Positions 49,263 through 58,966 of a DNA stretch of 64,000 bases are shown in pieces. The notes beneath the pieces are model-generated. The model did not search any database. It had not been told where the DNA came from and was given only the letters and a program-made list of their open reading frames with translations. Made by a program: the position numbers and the translations under genes. Numbering within the stretch: the first letter of the stretch is position 1; every line of letters starts with the position of its first letter. Source of the DNA: Stenoxybacter acetivorans DSM 19021 (GTDB lineage Bacteria > Pseudomonadota > Gammaproteobacteria > Burkholderiales > Neisseriaceae); contig NZ_JQKE01000004.1 of NCBI RefSeq assembly GCF_000745895.1, forward strand, positions 23,154 to 87,153, in the 5' to 3' direction.

Positions 49263-49277
49263 TTCAGGCAGCCTGAA
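49263..49277. repeat. Near-palindromic DNA uptake sequence
   Basis: TTCAGGCAGCCTGAA in the dsbC to ACBP gap. Confidence 0.8.
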
Positions 49278-49297
49278 AAACGAGAAATAATGGTGTA

Positions 49298-50074
49298 TTA
49301 CTGATTTTCCGTGATGGCTTTTTCCAGATTTTCCTGTTCCATGAAGCCGGAAAAAACTTTTCCGTTGGGGAAAACCAAAGTGGGTGTACCGTTAAAGCCA
49401 AGTGTTTGACCCAAACGCATGGTTTCGGCAATGGGGTTGGGGCAAGCGGGAACGGTTGGCGGTGCAATTTGATTGCGCATCCAGTCTGTCCATGCTTTGG
49501 TGCGGTTGGGCTGACACCAAAGCTGTTCTGATTTGGCTTGGGCTTGTGGGTGCAGACTGGGAATCGGCATCATAAAATTATCAATGGTGAGGTTATCCAT
49601 TTTGGCAAATTCACTTTCCAAGCGTTTGCAATATGGACAATCGGTGTCGGTGAATACCGCAATTTTCCGCTCACCTTTGCCGCGCACTTCGCGAATGCTT
49701 TTGTCGAAGGGCAGAGCGGTAAAGTCCACTTTGGTGATTTCAGCCAGCCGCTCTTCACTCAGGCTTTTCATGTTGTTGATGTCCAATAATTCACCCACCA
49801 ACATATGATCGGCATTGCCATCAACGTAAACCAATTGGTTGCCGCTTAACAACACTTCATATAAACCCGCCAGCGGTGCGGTTTCTACGCTCAAAACTTT
49901 CAGATTTTGAGCAGCGTAGGTTTTCTCCAGTTTGGCGGTGATGTTTTTTTTGGCTTGAGCCGTAACGGGTTTGCCGGCGGTTTGTGTGCTGCTGTTACCG
50001 GTAGATTCGCCGCAGGCAAACAGGGGCAGGATACACAGCAAGGTGAAACAGCGGTAAATAAAGTGATGAGTCAT
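49298..50074 (-). CDS. dsbC: Thiol:disulfide isomerase DsbC, predicted lipoprotein
   Basis: Periplasmic disulfide isomerase of 258 residues. The signal ends in a lipobox LFAC with Cys21, so it is probably membrane-anchored, unlike soluble E. coli DsbC. A DsbC N-terminal dimerisation domain (residues about 45-115) leads to the thioredoxin domain with the active site CPYC at 146-149 (E. coli has CGYC) and a second Cys pair in LWCQPNRT and PACPNP. GTPTLVFPNGKVFSGFM holds the cis-Pro. It is downstream of rpoB but behind a terminator. Confidence 0.92.
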   Translation of the reverse strand: MTHHFIYRCFTLLCILPLFACGESTGNSSTQTAGKPVTAQAKKNITAKLEKTYAAQNLKVLSVETAPLAGLYEVLLSGNQLVYVDGNADHMLVGELLDINNMKSLSEERLAEITKVDFTALPFDKSIREVRGKGERKIAVFTDTDCPYCKRLESEFAKMDNLTIDNFMMPIPSLHPQAQAKSEQLWCQPNRTKAWTDWMRNQIAPPTVPACPNPIAETMRLGQTLGFNGTPTLVFPNGKVFSGFMEQENLEKAITENQ

Positions 50075-50130
50075 ATTGTGCCTTTATGATATTCAGTACA
50101 GGCTGCCTGAAAAATTAATTGATGTGTTTG

Positions 50131-50158
50131 AAAAAAGGCAGGCTCATAAAGCCTGCCC
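50131..50158 (-). terminator. Rho-independent terminator of rpoB
   Basis: Read on minus: GGCAGGCT, loop, AGCCTGCC, then TTTTTT. It lies 14 bases behind the rpoB stop codon and shows that the rpoB transcript ends without rpoC. An uptake sequence (50100-50111) follows. Confidence 0.88.
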
Positions 50159-50171
50159 TGATGAGAAGATA

Positions 50172-53100
50172 TTATCGGTGGCGTTCCAAGTCAATGTCTA
50201 AGCCCAAAGAACGAATCTCTTTGACAAGTACATTGAACGATTCCGGCATGCCGGCTTCGATTTTGTGTTCACCTTTAACGATGTTTTCATACATTTTGGT
50301 GCGTCCGGTTACGTCGTCTGACTTCACAGTGAGCATCTCTTGCAAAGTATAAGATGCGCCGTAGGCCTCCAGAGCCCAAACCTCCATCTCACCAAAACGC
50401 TGACCACCGAATTGTGCTTTACCGCCCAAGGGTTGTTGGGTTACCAAGCTGTACGGACCGGTAGAACGGGCATGCATTTTTTCGTCCACCAAATGGTGCA
50501 GTTTCAGATAGTGCATCACGCCCACAGTTACTTTTCGGTCAAAGGCTTCACCGGAACGGCCGTCATACAAAGTGATTTGGGTTTTGCTGTCATTAAAGCC
50601 CAGTTTCTGAATATCCGTGTCATCGCTCGGATACGCCAATTCGAGCATGGCTTTGATTTCGTCTTCGTGTGCGCCGTCAAATACGGGAGAAGCAAAAGTC
50701 ATGCCTTTGGACAAATTACGTGCCAGTGCCAGAATCTCATTGTCTTTTAAGGCTTTCAGATTTTCTTTTTTGCCGCTGTGATTGTAGAGTTTGTCGAGGA
50801 ACGAACGAATATCTTTTATTTTGCGCTCTTCAGCCAGCATTTTGCTGATGCGCTCGCCAATGCCTTTTGCCGCCCAGCCCAAATGCACTTCCAAAATTTG
50901 TCCGATGTTCATGCGGCTCGGTACGCCCAAAGGATTTAACACAATATCCACGGCGCGGCCATCTGCCATATACGGCATGTCTTCCACCGGCAAAATACGC
51001 GAAATCACCCCTTTATTGCCGTGGCGGCCTGCCATTTTGTCGCCGGCTTGCAAGCTGCGTTTAATGGCAATGAATACTTTCACCATTTTTTGCACACCCG
51101 GCTGCAATTCATCGCCTTGAGTGAGTTTTTTCTTTTTGATTTCGTATTGTGCGTCGGCTTCTTCACGTTTTTGCTGTAAAGCGGCTTTGATGAGCTCCAC
51201 TTGTTTGGCAATGGTATCATCTGCTAAACGAATATCAAACCAATCGTGTTTGCTTGGCAAAGAGGCAAGATATTCGGCAGTAACCGGTTTGCCTTTACCC
51301 AATTTCAAAGGACCGCCGTTGGCTTTTTGATCAATGATTAAACGCTCAATACGGTCAAATGCGTCTTCATCAAACACTCGCAGCTGGTCGGCTAAATCTT
51401 GGCGGTAGCGTTTTAATTCGGATTCAATAATGGATTGTGCGCGTTTGTCGCGGGGAATGCCTTCGCGGGTAAACACTTGCACATCAATAACTGTGCCGCT
51501 CATGCCTGTAGGCAAACGCAGAGAAGTGTCTTTTACATCACTGGCTTTTTCACCGAAAATCGCCCGCAGCAATTTTTCTTCGGGCGTAAGCTGGGTTTCG
51601 CCTTTTGGGGTTACTTTACCCACCAACACATCACCGGCTTCTACTTCTGCACCGATATACACAATGCCCGATTCGTCCAAGCGGTTTTGCATGCGTTCAG
51701 ACAAATTGGGAATGTCGCGGGTGATTTCTTCCGCGCCCAATTTGGTGTCCCGCGCCACCACGTTCAATTCTTCGATATGAATGGTGGTGTAGCGGTCATC
51801 TGCCACCACGCGTTCAGAAATCAAAATGGAATCTTCGTAGTTGTAACCATTCCACGGCATAAAGGCGATGGTCATGTTCTGACCCAATGCCAATTCACCC
51901 AAATCGGTAGATGCACCGTCGGCAACCACATCACCGCGCTGCAAAACATCGCCTTTTTGCACAATCGGACGTTGGTTGATGTTGGTGTTTTGGTTGGAGC
52001 GGGTGAATTTCACCAAATTGTAAATATCCACGCCCACTTCACCGGCGGCGGCTTCATCATCGTGTACACGCACCACCACGCGGTTGGCATCAACATAATC
52101 CACCACGCCGCCGCGCCGTGCAGTGATGGCGGTTGCACTGTCAATGGCAACATCACGCTCAATACCGGTACCCACCAATGGTTTTTCGGCACGCAAACAC
52201 GGCACGGCTTGACGCTGCATGTTCGCGCCCATCAAAGCACGGTTTGCGTCATCGTGTTCCAAAAACGGAATCAAAGAAGCGGCAACCGATACCACTTGAT
52301 TGGTTGCTACGTCCATGTATTGCACACGGTCAGGCGTTGCCATAATGGTTTCGCCTCTTTCGCGGCAAGTAACCAATTCATCAATCAAGCGGCCTTTGTC
52401 GTCCAACTCGGCACTTGCTTGTGCAATCACATAGCGGCCTTCTTCAATGGCGGATAAATAATCAATGTTATCGGTAACTTTGCCATTTTCCACGCGGCGA
52501 TAGGGAGTTTCCAAAAAGCCGTATTCATTGGTACGGGCATACACCGATAAAGAATTAATCAAGCCGATGTTCGGACCTTCCGGCGTTTCAATCGGGCAAA
52601 CACGTCCGTAGTGCGTGGGGTGTACGTCGCGCACTTCAAAGCCGGCACGTTCACGGGTCAAACCGCCCGGACCCAATGCCGATACACGGCGTTTGTGGGT
52701 GATTTCTGACAGCGGGTTGGTTTGATCCATGAATTGTGATAATTGGCTGGATCCGAAAAATTCTTTAATGGCAGCGGAAATGGGTTTGGCATTGATTAAA
52801 TCGTGCGGCATTAAATTTTCAGATTCCGCTTGGTTCAACCGCTCTTTAACGGCACGTTCAACCCGCGCCAAACCGTTGCGGAATTGGTTTTCAGTCAGCT
52901 CACCCACTGAACGCACACGGCGGTTGCCTAAGTGATCAATGTCATCTACTTCGCCTTTGCCGTTGCGTAATTCCACCAAAGTGGCAATGCTGGCAACGAT
53001 GTCGGCAATCGACAGCACAAACGTGCCTTCTTTTTCCGCACCGGCAAAGGTTTGATTCATTAAGCGGTCATACCACGTGCCTTTTTGCGAATCAATTAAA

Positions 53101-54356
53101 TGGTGTCCGTAAGTACGGGCATTGAATTTCATGCGACCGACGCGGGACAAATCATAGCTGTCTTCACTGAAAAACAGGCGGTTAAACAAGGCTTCCACTG
53201 CTTCTTCGGTGGGCGGCTCACCCGGGCGCATCATGCGGTAAATGGCAATCCGCGCTGCTTGCCGATCGGTAACTTCATCGGTGCGCAGGGTGTGTGAAAT
53301 ATAGCCGCCCTGATCCATATCGTTGACGTAAAGTGTGTCAATTTCACTCACGCCTTGAATATCGAAACGCGCCAATAATTCTTCGGTGATTTCGTCATTG
53401 GACGATGCTAAAATTTCACCGGTATCTGTAATAATGACATCGCTTGCCAATATTTTGCCGATTAAACTTTCCGGCTCAATTTGCAAACGTTCGATTTTGG
53501 CGGCGGTGATGTCGCGAATGTGTTTGGCGGTAATGCGTTTGCCTTGTTCTACCAACACTTTGCCTTTGCCGTCAATAATATCAAATTTAGCGGTTTCTCC
53601 GCGCAGGCGGGAGGGTACTAAAATGGTTTCCACGCCGTCTTTGGATAGGAAAAAGTGTTCTTTATCGTGGAACATTTCCAGAATTTGCTCGCCGGTGTAG
53701 CCCAAGGCTTTCAGTAAAATGGTTACCGGCATTTTGCGGCGGCGGTCAATACGGAAATACAGCAAGTCTTTTGGATCAAACTCAAAATCCAGCCAAGAGC
53801 CGCGATAGGGAATGATGCGGGCAGAGAATAATAATTTGCCGGAAGAGTGGGTTTTGCCTCGGTCGTGCTCAAAAAATACCCCGGGCGAGCGGTGTAATTG
53901 CGACACAATAACGCGCTCAGTACCGTTAATGACAAACGAACCGCTTGATGTCATCAGCGGAATTTCGCCCATATACACTTCATTTTCACGCACTTCTTTA
54001 ACCACATTGGGTTTAGATGACTCTTTGTCCAAAATCACCAAACGAATGCGTGCACGTAACGGCGAGGCATAGGTCATACCGCGCAATTGACATTCTTGTA
54101 CATCAAACAGCGGTTCACCCAGCACGTAATGCACAAATTCCAAACGTGCATAACCGTTATGACTCACAATCGGAAAAATAGACAGGAAAGCTGCCTGAAG
54201 GCCTGATTCTGCGCGCTGGTCAAAAGGGCGGTTGTTTTGCAGGAATTCAGAGTAAGAATCCAATTGGGTGGCCAATAAAAAAGGGACTTCCACGACATTG
54301 GCGCGTTTGGCAAAACTTTTGCGAATGCGTTTTTTTTCGGTAAAAGAATAGGACAT
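50172..54356 (-). CDS. rpoB: RNA polymerase beta subunit
   Basis: Core subunit of RNA polymerase, 1394 residues, about the length in Neisseria. Visible hallmarks are [18 protein letters not shown] at the start, the rifampicin-region [20 protein letters not shown] and [60 protein letters not shown] and [20 protein letters not shown]. The ATG at 54356 follows GGAG and gives the standard start. Unusually, rpoC is not downstream and rplJ-rplL are not upstream; the gene has its own leader and terminator. Confidence 0.98.
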   Translation of the reverse strand: MSYSFTEKKRIRKSFAKRANVVEVPFLLATQLDSYSEFLQNNRPFDQRAESGLQAAFLSIFPIVSHNGYARLEFVHYVLGEPLFDVQECQLRGMTYASPLRARIRLVILDKESSKPNVVKEVRENEVYMGEIPLMTSSGSFVINGTERVIVSQLHRSPGVFFEHDRGKTHSSGKLLFSARIIPYRGSWLDFEFDPKDLLYFRIDRRRKMPVTILLKALGYTGEQILEMFHDKEHFFLSKDGVETILVPSRLRGETAKFDIIDGKGKVLVEQGKRITAKHIRDITAAKIERLQIEPESLIGKILASDVIITDTGEILASSNDEITEELLARFDIQGVSEIDTLYVNDMDQGGYISHTLRTDEVTDRQAARIAIYRMMRPGEPPTEEAVEALFNRLFFSEDSYDLSRVGRMKFNARTYGHHLIDSQKGTWYDRLMNQTFAGAEKEGTFVLSIADIVASIATLVELRNGKGEVDDIDHLGNRRVRSVGELTENQFRNGLARVERAVKERLNQAESENLMPHDLINAKPISAAIKEFFGSSQLSQFMDQTNPLSEITHKRRVSALGPGGLTRERAGFEVRDVHPTHYGRVCPIETPEGPNIGLINSLSVYARTNEYGFLETPYRRVENGKVTDNIDYLSAIEEGRYVIAQASAELDDKGRLIDELVTCRERGETIMATPDRVQYMDVATNQVVSVAASLIPFLEHDDANRALMGANMQRQAVPCLRAEKPLVGTGIERDVAIDSATAITARRGGVVDYVDANRVVVRVHDDEAAAGEVGVDIYNLVKFTRSNQNTNINQRPIVQKGDVLQRGDVVADGASTDLGELALGQNMTIAFMPWNGYNYEDSILISERVVADDRYTTIHIEELNVVARDTKLGAEEITRDIPNLSERMQNRLDESGIVYIGAEVEAGDVLVGKVTPKGETQLTPEEKLLRAIFGEKASDVKDTSLRLPTGMSGTVIDVQVFTREGIPRDKRAQSIIESELKRYRQDLADQLRVFDEDAFDRIERLIIDQKANGGPLKLGKGKPVTAEYLASLPSKHDWFDIRLADDTIAKQVELIKAALQQKREEADAQYEIKKKKLTQGDELQPGVQKMVKVFIAIKRSLQAGDKMAGRHGNKGVISRILPVEDMPYMADGRAVDIVLNPLGVPSRMNIGQILEVHLGWAAKGIGERISKMLAEERKIKDIRSFLDKLYNHSGKKENLKALKDNEILALARNLSKGMTFASPVFDGAHEDEIKAMLELAYPSDDTDIQKLGFNDSKTQITLYDGRSGEAFDRKVTVGVMHYLKLHHLVDEKMHARSTGPYSLVTQQPLGGKAQFGGQRFGEMEVWALEAYGASYTLQEMLTVKSDDVTGRTKMYENIVKGEHKIEAGMPESFNVLVKEIRSLGLDIDLERHR

Positions 54357-54492
54357 GGGCGAAGCTCCAAAGGGCGGGTTTGGCAAGCAATGCTTTCTTG
54401 CGTCAAGTATTTGATTGTTTGAAAAGAAAATCAGCGGTTTTGTATTTTACATACAACAAAATAAAATCAATGAAAGCAAAACACCGCAAGGC

Positions 54493-54515
54493 GGCTGTCT
54501 TGAGAGCAGACAGCC
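54493..54515 (-). promoter_or_regulatory. Hairpin in the rpoB leader, possible attenuator
   Basis: On minus GGCTGTCT, 7-base loop, AGACAGCC, located about 137 bases before the rpoB start and downstream of the putative -10. No T run follows directly on minus, so it may be an RNA structural element, not a simple terminator. Confidence 0.45.
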
Positions 54516-54561
54516 TTCGGCAGTGTCAGTAAAAAATTGGGTTAATTTAAAAGAACTGATT

Positions 54562-54567
54562 ATTATA
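54562..54567 (-). promoter_or_regulatory. Possible -10 box of rpoB
   Basis: TATAAT on minus within an AT-rich stretch, about 205 bases before the start codon. The -35 is weak. The divergent gap 54357-54849 also has to hold the lspA promoter; no strong pair for it was seen. Confidence 0.4.
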
Positions 54568-54849
54568 CCTTATTTTTTAATAATATGTTTAACTGGGGAA
54601 TAAATATTTATGTGGTGCTTTGACAAAGTATAAAGCATGCGGCAAGCTGGGATACTGAATTTGTTGTGCCGAGTTTTGTCATCGGCCATTTTATTTCCAA
54701 TAAAATTGGTGTCCGACAGGATTTTTCGGCTGTTTTTGCAGATAATACGGTTTTTTGGAATCATACCACTGCATTGTTGTTTTGCGCAGGGCTACCGTTG
54801 TTGTCCTGCTTTCATTTTTAACATTAACCAAAAATTAAACGGCATTCTT

Positions 54850-55356
54850 ATGAATTTAACCCCCACCCAGTTTGTGCGCTATATCGCCGTCATTTTCTTT
54901 GCCATAGCGGCAGATCAGTTGAGTAAATGGCTGGTTTTGACGCGTTTTAATTTTGCCGAGCGGCTGAATATTGTCCCGAATTTTTTTGATTTAACCTTGG
55001 TTTTTAATACCGGTGCTGCGTTCAGTTTTTTGGCAAATGCCGGCGGCTGGCAAAAATTTTTCTTTCTCGGTTTGGCGGTTGTGGTCTGTGGTTATTTGCT
55101 GCGTGCTATTTGGAAAAATGAATTCGGCAGCGTGGGTAAGTGGGGCGCGGCTTTGATTGTCGGCGGGGCGGTCGGTAATGTGATTGACCGCCTGGTTCAT
55201 GGTCATGTAATTGATTTTTTGCTGTTTTATATTAAAAATTGGTATTATCCCGCGTTTAATGCTGCCGATAGTTTTATCTGTGTCGGTGTGGTTTTGCTGT
55301 TGTGGGACGGATTTTGCAGTAAGAAAGATGTTGATTTAATTAAAAAAGCACGTTAA
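54850..55356 (+). CDS. lspA: Lipoprotein signal peptidase
   Basis: Aspartyl protease of the inner membrane that removes signal peptides from prolipoproteins. The 168-residue product has four helices and the two catalytic motifs: VFNTGAAFSFL preceding GGAVGNVIDRLVHGHVIDFL with the first Asp, and FNAADSFICVGV with the second Asp. The ATG at 54850 gives the family start MNLTPTQFVRYIAVIFF; the frame is open for 71 codons upstream. It normally follows ileS but here stands divergent to rpoB. Confidence 0.95.
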   Translation: MNLTPTQFVRYIAVIFFAIAADQLSKWLVLTRFNFAERLNIVPNFFDLTLVFNTGAAFSFLANAGGWQKFFFLGLAVVVCGYLLRAIWKNEFGSVGKWGAALIVGGAVGNVIDRLVHGHVIDFLLFYIKNWYYPAFNAADSFICVGVVLLLWDGFCSKKDVDLIKKAR

Positions 55357-55538
55357 AACACAGCCGCGATACTGAAAAATAGGCATGTATCAAGATTGCA
55401 GATATTCGTGAACGATGTGGCAATTGCTTATTTTATTCGTAAAAACCAGTTGCTGCGGCTTATGCGCATGGCATCAGCTTGGTTGCTGATGGCACGCAAT
55501 TTGGCAGTCATTTAGCAGTAAGCACGGTAACAACCGTT

Positions 55539-56207
55539 TTATTCGGCTCGTAAATGCCCGTTTTCCATAATCCACACGGCGTCAGCCAAGGCATTAACGT
55601 CGGCTTCGTCATGGGTAATCAACAAAACAGGCAGGTTTAAGCGCGTTTGCCATTCAAGCAGCTCGCGGCGCATTTTTTGGCGCAAATTTGCATCAAGTGC
55701 GGAAAAAGGTTCGTCCAAAAGCAGGGCTTGCGGCTCGGTAATCAAAGCGCGCGCCAGTGCGGTTCGCTGTTTTTGCCCGCCCGATAATTGTGCGGGATAG
55801 TGTTCTGCCACATTCTGCAAATCCATTTGTGTCAGCCAATAATCGGTTTCAGGCAGCCTTTGGTGCTTTTTTGGGTTGAATAAACCCGTTGTTAAACCGA
55901 AAGCAATGTTTTGGCGCACGGTTAAATGCGGGAATAGAGCATAATCTTGAAAGACAAACGCCAGCCGCCGCTTGTTTGCCGGTGCATTGATTTTTTTGGC
56001 GGCATCAAAAAAAACCTGTTGATTGAAGCGAATCTCGCCTGTGTCAGGGGTGAATAAACCGGCAATGCTTTTGAGCAGCAAAGTTTTGCCGCTGCCTGAA
56101 ACCCCGAGTATTGCGTTGCGTTTGGCAGAGGTTTGAAACGCTGCCGACAAACAAAATGTTTTGTTGTCGGGTGCGGATAAGGTTTTTTGAATATTAACGT
56201 GAAACAT
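55539..56207 (-). CDS. modC: Molybdate ABC transporter ATPase, short form
   Basis: ATP-binding subunit for molybdate import. The 222-residue product has the Walker A GVSGSGKTLL, LSGGQKQRTALARAL as signature, and ALLLDEPFSALDANLR as Walker B. It ends right after the ATPase domain (WIMENGHLRAE), so the C-terminal TOBE/mop molybdate-sensing domain of classical ModC (about 350 residues) is absent. The ATG at 56207 is within a 13-base direct repeat; an identical ATG context 21 bases upstream is out of frame. Confidence 0.88.
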   Translation of the reverse strand: MFHVNIQKTLSAPDNKTFCLSAAFQTSAKRNAILGVSGSGKTLLLKSIAGLFTPDTGEIRFNQQVFFDAAKKINAPANKRRLAFVFQDYALFPHLTVRQNIAFGLTTGLFNPKKHQRLPETDYWLTQMDLQNVAEHYPAQLSGGQKQRTALARALITEPQALLLDEPFSALDANLRQKMRRELLEWQTRLNLPVLLITHDEADVNALADAVWIMENGHLRAE

Positions 56208-56233
56208 GAGTGTGTTTGTGAAACATGAGTATA

Positions 56234-56914
56234 TTATTGTGAAGTGAATTTGCGGTTTCGTCGGCGGGAAAGCGTATTCACCGCCAACAGCAACACGGCG
56301 CACACGGCAGAAATAATCAATACCAAACTGTTGGCAACATCGTCCTGCCCCGCTTGTACCGCTTCATAAACGGCAATCGAAAGCGTTTGGGTTTTACCCG
56401 GAATGCTGCCCGCTACCATAATGGTTGCACCGAATTCTCCCAGACAACGGGCAAACGCGAGCAGTAAACCTGCCAGAATGCCGTGCTGTGCCAAAGGCAG
56501 CGTTACCCGAAAAAACACCGCCCGTTCGGGCAGACCCAATATCACGGCGGCTTGCTCCAATTGTGTGCCCAAGGTCTCAAAAGCGGCGCGGGCGGGCTTA
56601 TACACCAGCGGAAACGATGATACACAAGCAGCTATCACTGCCGCTTGCCAAGTAAAAATCAAATGGATACCAAAATAATCCGCCAGCCATTTGCCCAAAA
56701 AGCCTTGTTTGCCAATCAATACCAAAAGGTAGTAACCCAATACCGTTGGCGGCATGACCATGGGCAAGGTGCAGAAAATATCCAATATTTCTTTGCCCCA
56801 AAAGGTTTTCTTGGCGGCAAGATAAGCCAAAGCAATACCGAAAACGGCATTAATCGCTGTTGCCCATAATGCCACTTTCAGTGATAGCTGCAAAGCCTGC
56901 CAAGCGATACCCAT
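56234..56914 (-). CDS. modB: Molybdate ABC transporter permease
   Basis: A 226-residue inner-membrane permease with five or six helices. It has LPMVMPPTVLGYYLLVLIGK near residue 50 and the EAA loop with RAAFETLGTQLEQAAVILGL and LPLAQHGILAGLLLAFARCLGEFGATIMVAG, typical of ModB. It lies between modA (3 bases upstream) and modC on the same strand. Confidence 0.93.
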   Translation of the reverse strand: MGIAWQALQLSLKVALWATAINAVFGIALAYLAAKKTFWGKEILDIFCTLPMVMPPTVLGYYLLVLIGKQGFLGKWLADYFGIHLIFTWQAAVIAACVSSFPLVYKPARAAFETLGTQLEQAAVILGLPERAVFFRVTLPLAQHGILAGLLLAFARCLGEFGATIMVAGSIPGKTQTLSIAVYEAVQAGQDDVANSLVLIISAVCAVLLLAVNTLSRRRNRKFTSQ

Positions 56915-56917
56915 ACG

Positions 56918-57700
56918 TTATTTTCCGTGCAATGGTTTAAAGCCGTATTGCGTCAAAATATTTTGTGCCGGAGCCGATAACACAAACCGAATAAAACGCA
57001 AAGCGGCATCTTTGGGCGGCTGATTGTGGTTTACTGCCGCAATCGGATAAACAATGGCGGTTGGTACAGGTAAATTTAAACTTGTTTTAACGGTGTTTTG
57101 CATCTGCTTTGCATCGGTGGCAAACACCAAACCGGCATCGGTTTCATCACGAGCCACATAATTTAAAGCCTGCCGAACGTCTTGTGCTTTAATAAATTTT
57201 GGCTGCAATGCTTGCCATAACCCTGCTTGCGTCAATACCAGCTGCGCATAATGTCCGGCGGGTGCGGTGTCGGGATTGGCGATGGCAATTCTGCCAATGG
57301 CTTGTTGCTGTAAGTCTGACAATTGCCGCAAAACAACATTGCTGTTTTTCGGCACAATCAGCACCAATTCATTGCCCGCAAATACCTGCCGATGTTGTGG
57401 CATAATTAAATTTTTTTGCTGTGCTAAATCCATGGTGAGTGTATCGGCAGAGGCAAATACATCAGCCGGTGCACCATTTTCAATTTGCCGCAATAAAATG
57501 CCCGATCCGCCGAAATTCAGGTGCACCGTGTCTTGCGGATATTGCTGTTCATAGGCTTTGGCAATGTCTTTGAACGCATTGGTTAAGCTGGCTGCCGCTG
57601 ACACCACAATATCCGCTGCCAGCAGGCTGCCTGAAAACAAACACAAAAATATGCTGAGCAGCAAACGTTTGCCTAAGCTGCGGGTGGTTGAATTGTTCAT
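56918..57700 (-). CDS. modA: Molybdate-binding periplasmic protein
   Basis: Periplasmic solute-binding protein of 260 residues. A Sec signal peptide (to about residue 29, SGSLLAADIVV) precedes DIVVSAAASLTNAFKDIA with the oxyanion-binding Ser residues, FGGSGILLRQIENGAPADVF, and GLVFATDAKQ. First gene of modABC. ModE-type operator sites were looked for upstream (57701-57965) and none was recognised. Confidence 0.93.
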   Translation of the reverse strand: MNNSTTRSLGKRLLLSIFLCLFSGSLLAADIVVSAAASLTNAFKDIAKAYEQQYPQDTVHLNFGGSGILLRQIENGAPADVFASADTLTMDLAQQKNLIMPQHRQVFAGNELVLIVPKNSNVVLRQLSDLQQQAIGRIAIANPDTAPAGHYAQLVLTQAGLWQALQPKFIKAQDVRQALNYVARDETDAGLVFATDAKQMQNTVKTSLNLPVPTAIVYPIAAVNHNQPPKDAALRFIRFVLSAPAQNILTQYGFKPLHGK

Positions 57701-57928
57701 GATTTTCCTTTCATTAAGAATGTCAGTGTGCTAATGCCGCAGTACCGATTTTTGCCGGTGCAAGACATTAAGGCAAGAATAACACGGACGGTACGGGAAA
57801 GAGAATAATATCAAATGAGGATTGGTATCATCATTATTAATAATTAAGTAATGGCGTTTCATATTTAAACAGAATAAAAGCCAATCGGCGTATTTTTAAT
57901 TCGAGATTCAACAGCATCTAAAGCGCAG

Positions 57929-58966
57929 TCAGTATTCAAACGGTGCTTTTTCAGGCAGCCATTTTTCTAAAACATGTTGCAATGCGGTTTTAAATTCAGT
58001 TAATGCGGTTAAGTCGGTTTTTTTAAAAGCGTCATTGAGGCAAGCAAAATGAATTTTCGGGTGTTGCTGAAGGTAATCAGCGGCTTTTTGCAGTTGGGTG
58101 AGGGTGGCGATATTGCGCACAAAGCCGTCGTTGTGCCATTGCGGGATAAATTGCCCCGAAGCCAAATGCCAATAACGGTACAAATAGGCGGTTAGATCAT
58201 TATCGGCGCGGAAGCGGTTGGCTGAAGAGATGCACATGGCTTTGCCGCAATGTTGGTAAACCTGCTGTAAGGTGGTTTTGGTATGGGCTTGAGGCAAATG
58301 CCAGTGTGCAAACCAAAAATAGCGTTTGTAAAAAAAATAAAGCAACGCATTGCTGATTTTTGCTGTTAACGGATAGCTTTTGGCAAACAAATGTTCCTGT
58401 TTTAATGTGCCAATGGTGTGGTGTTGATTGATGAGTTCAACGGCGTTATTCAGCGAAGCAACCCATGTGCTGCTGCCGCGCAGCAAGGTGAACAGGCGGT
58501 TGCGTTTCAGCCAGCCGTGGTGAATAAAATCAACCGGCAAGCCGTGCTGAAAAAAGCGTTCCGGTGATATGGGGCGCAAACACATTGTATCGTCGTTTAA
58601 ATACACAAAATGTTCGCTGACATCATCAGGTAAATTCACCAAATTCATTTCAATGGCAGATGAATTGAAGGTGGGCAGATGCGCTGTGTTGAGAAACAAT
58701 TGCCGATGGGTGATGATTTTGATTTTGGGGTGATTGATGTTCAGCCACGGCGGCAGATGTCCTGCGGTAATCAACACAATATGGCGATACCATAGGCAAT
58801 TTTTGGCAATCCCGCGCAATACATAGCGTAAAGTGCCTAAATCCTGATAACGAGTAATACCGGCAGCATCTGCATCTGCTGTTTGTTTGGGTAAATAACG
58901 CTGTTTTTCAGCCAGCCATTCAGGATCGGTATCGTCCACCCACGGCAAAACGAAATCAATTTCCAT
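57929..58966 (-). CDS. Stealth-family sugar-phosphotransferase
   Basis: A 345-residue enzyme of the Stealth family (capsule polymerases and sugar-phosphate transferases). Conserved region 1 is MEIDFVLPWVDDTDPEWLAE, region 2 is RYQDLGTLRYVLRGIAKNCL followed by VLITAGHLPPWLNI, and FVYLNDDTMCL with region 3 carries the Asp motif; a C-terminal region is present. It probably joins sugars through phosphodiester links in an exopolysaccharide. It overlaps the GT4 gene by 11 bases. The start at 58966 gives the family N-terminus. Confidence 0.88.
   Translation of the reverse strand: MEIDFVLPWVDDTDPEWLAEKQRYLPKQTADADAAGITRYQDLGTLRYVLRGIAKNCLWYRHIVLITAGHLPPWLNINHPKIKIITHRQLFLNTAHLPTFNSSAIEMNLVNLPDDVSEHFVYLNDDTMCLRPISPERFFQHGLPVDFIHHGWLKRNRLFTLLRGSSTWVASLNNAVELINQHHTIGTLKQEHLFAKSYPLTAKISNALLYFFYKRYFWFAHWHLPQAHTKTTLQQVYQHCGKAMCISSANRFRADNDLTAYLYRYWHLASGQFIPQWHNDGFVRNIATLTQLQKAADYLQQHPKIHFACLNDAFKKTDLTALTEFKTALQHVLEKWLPEKAPFEY

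Noticed and set aside
50340..52457. Long plus-strand frames antisense to rpoB, including one of 340 codons
   Set aside because: The minus strand encodes intact RpoB with all motifs; the antisense frames are rich in His/Cys/Phe and have no starts with ribosome-binding sites.
57701..57928. ModE operator or molybdenum cofactor riboswitch before modA
   Set aside because: No ModE-like palindrome and no extended conserved hairpin set could be recognised.
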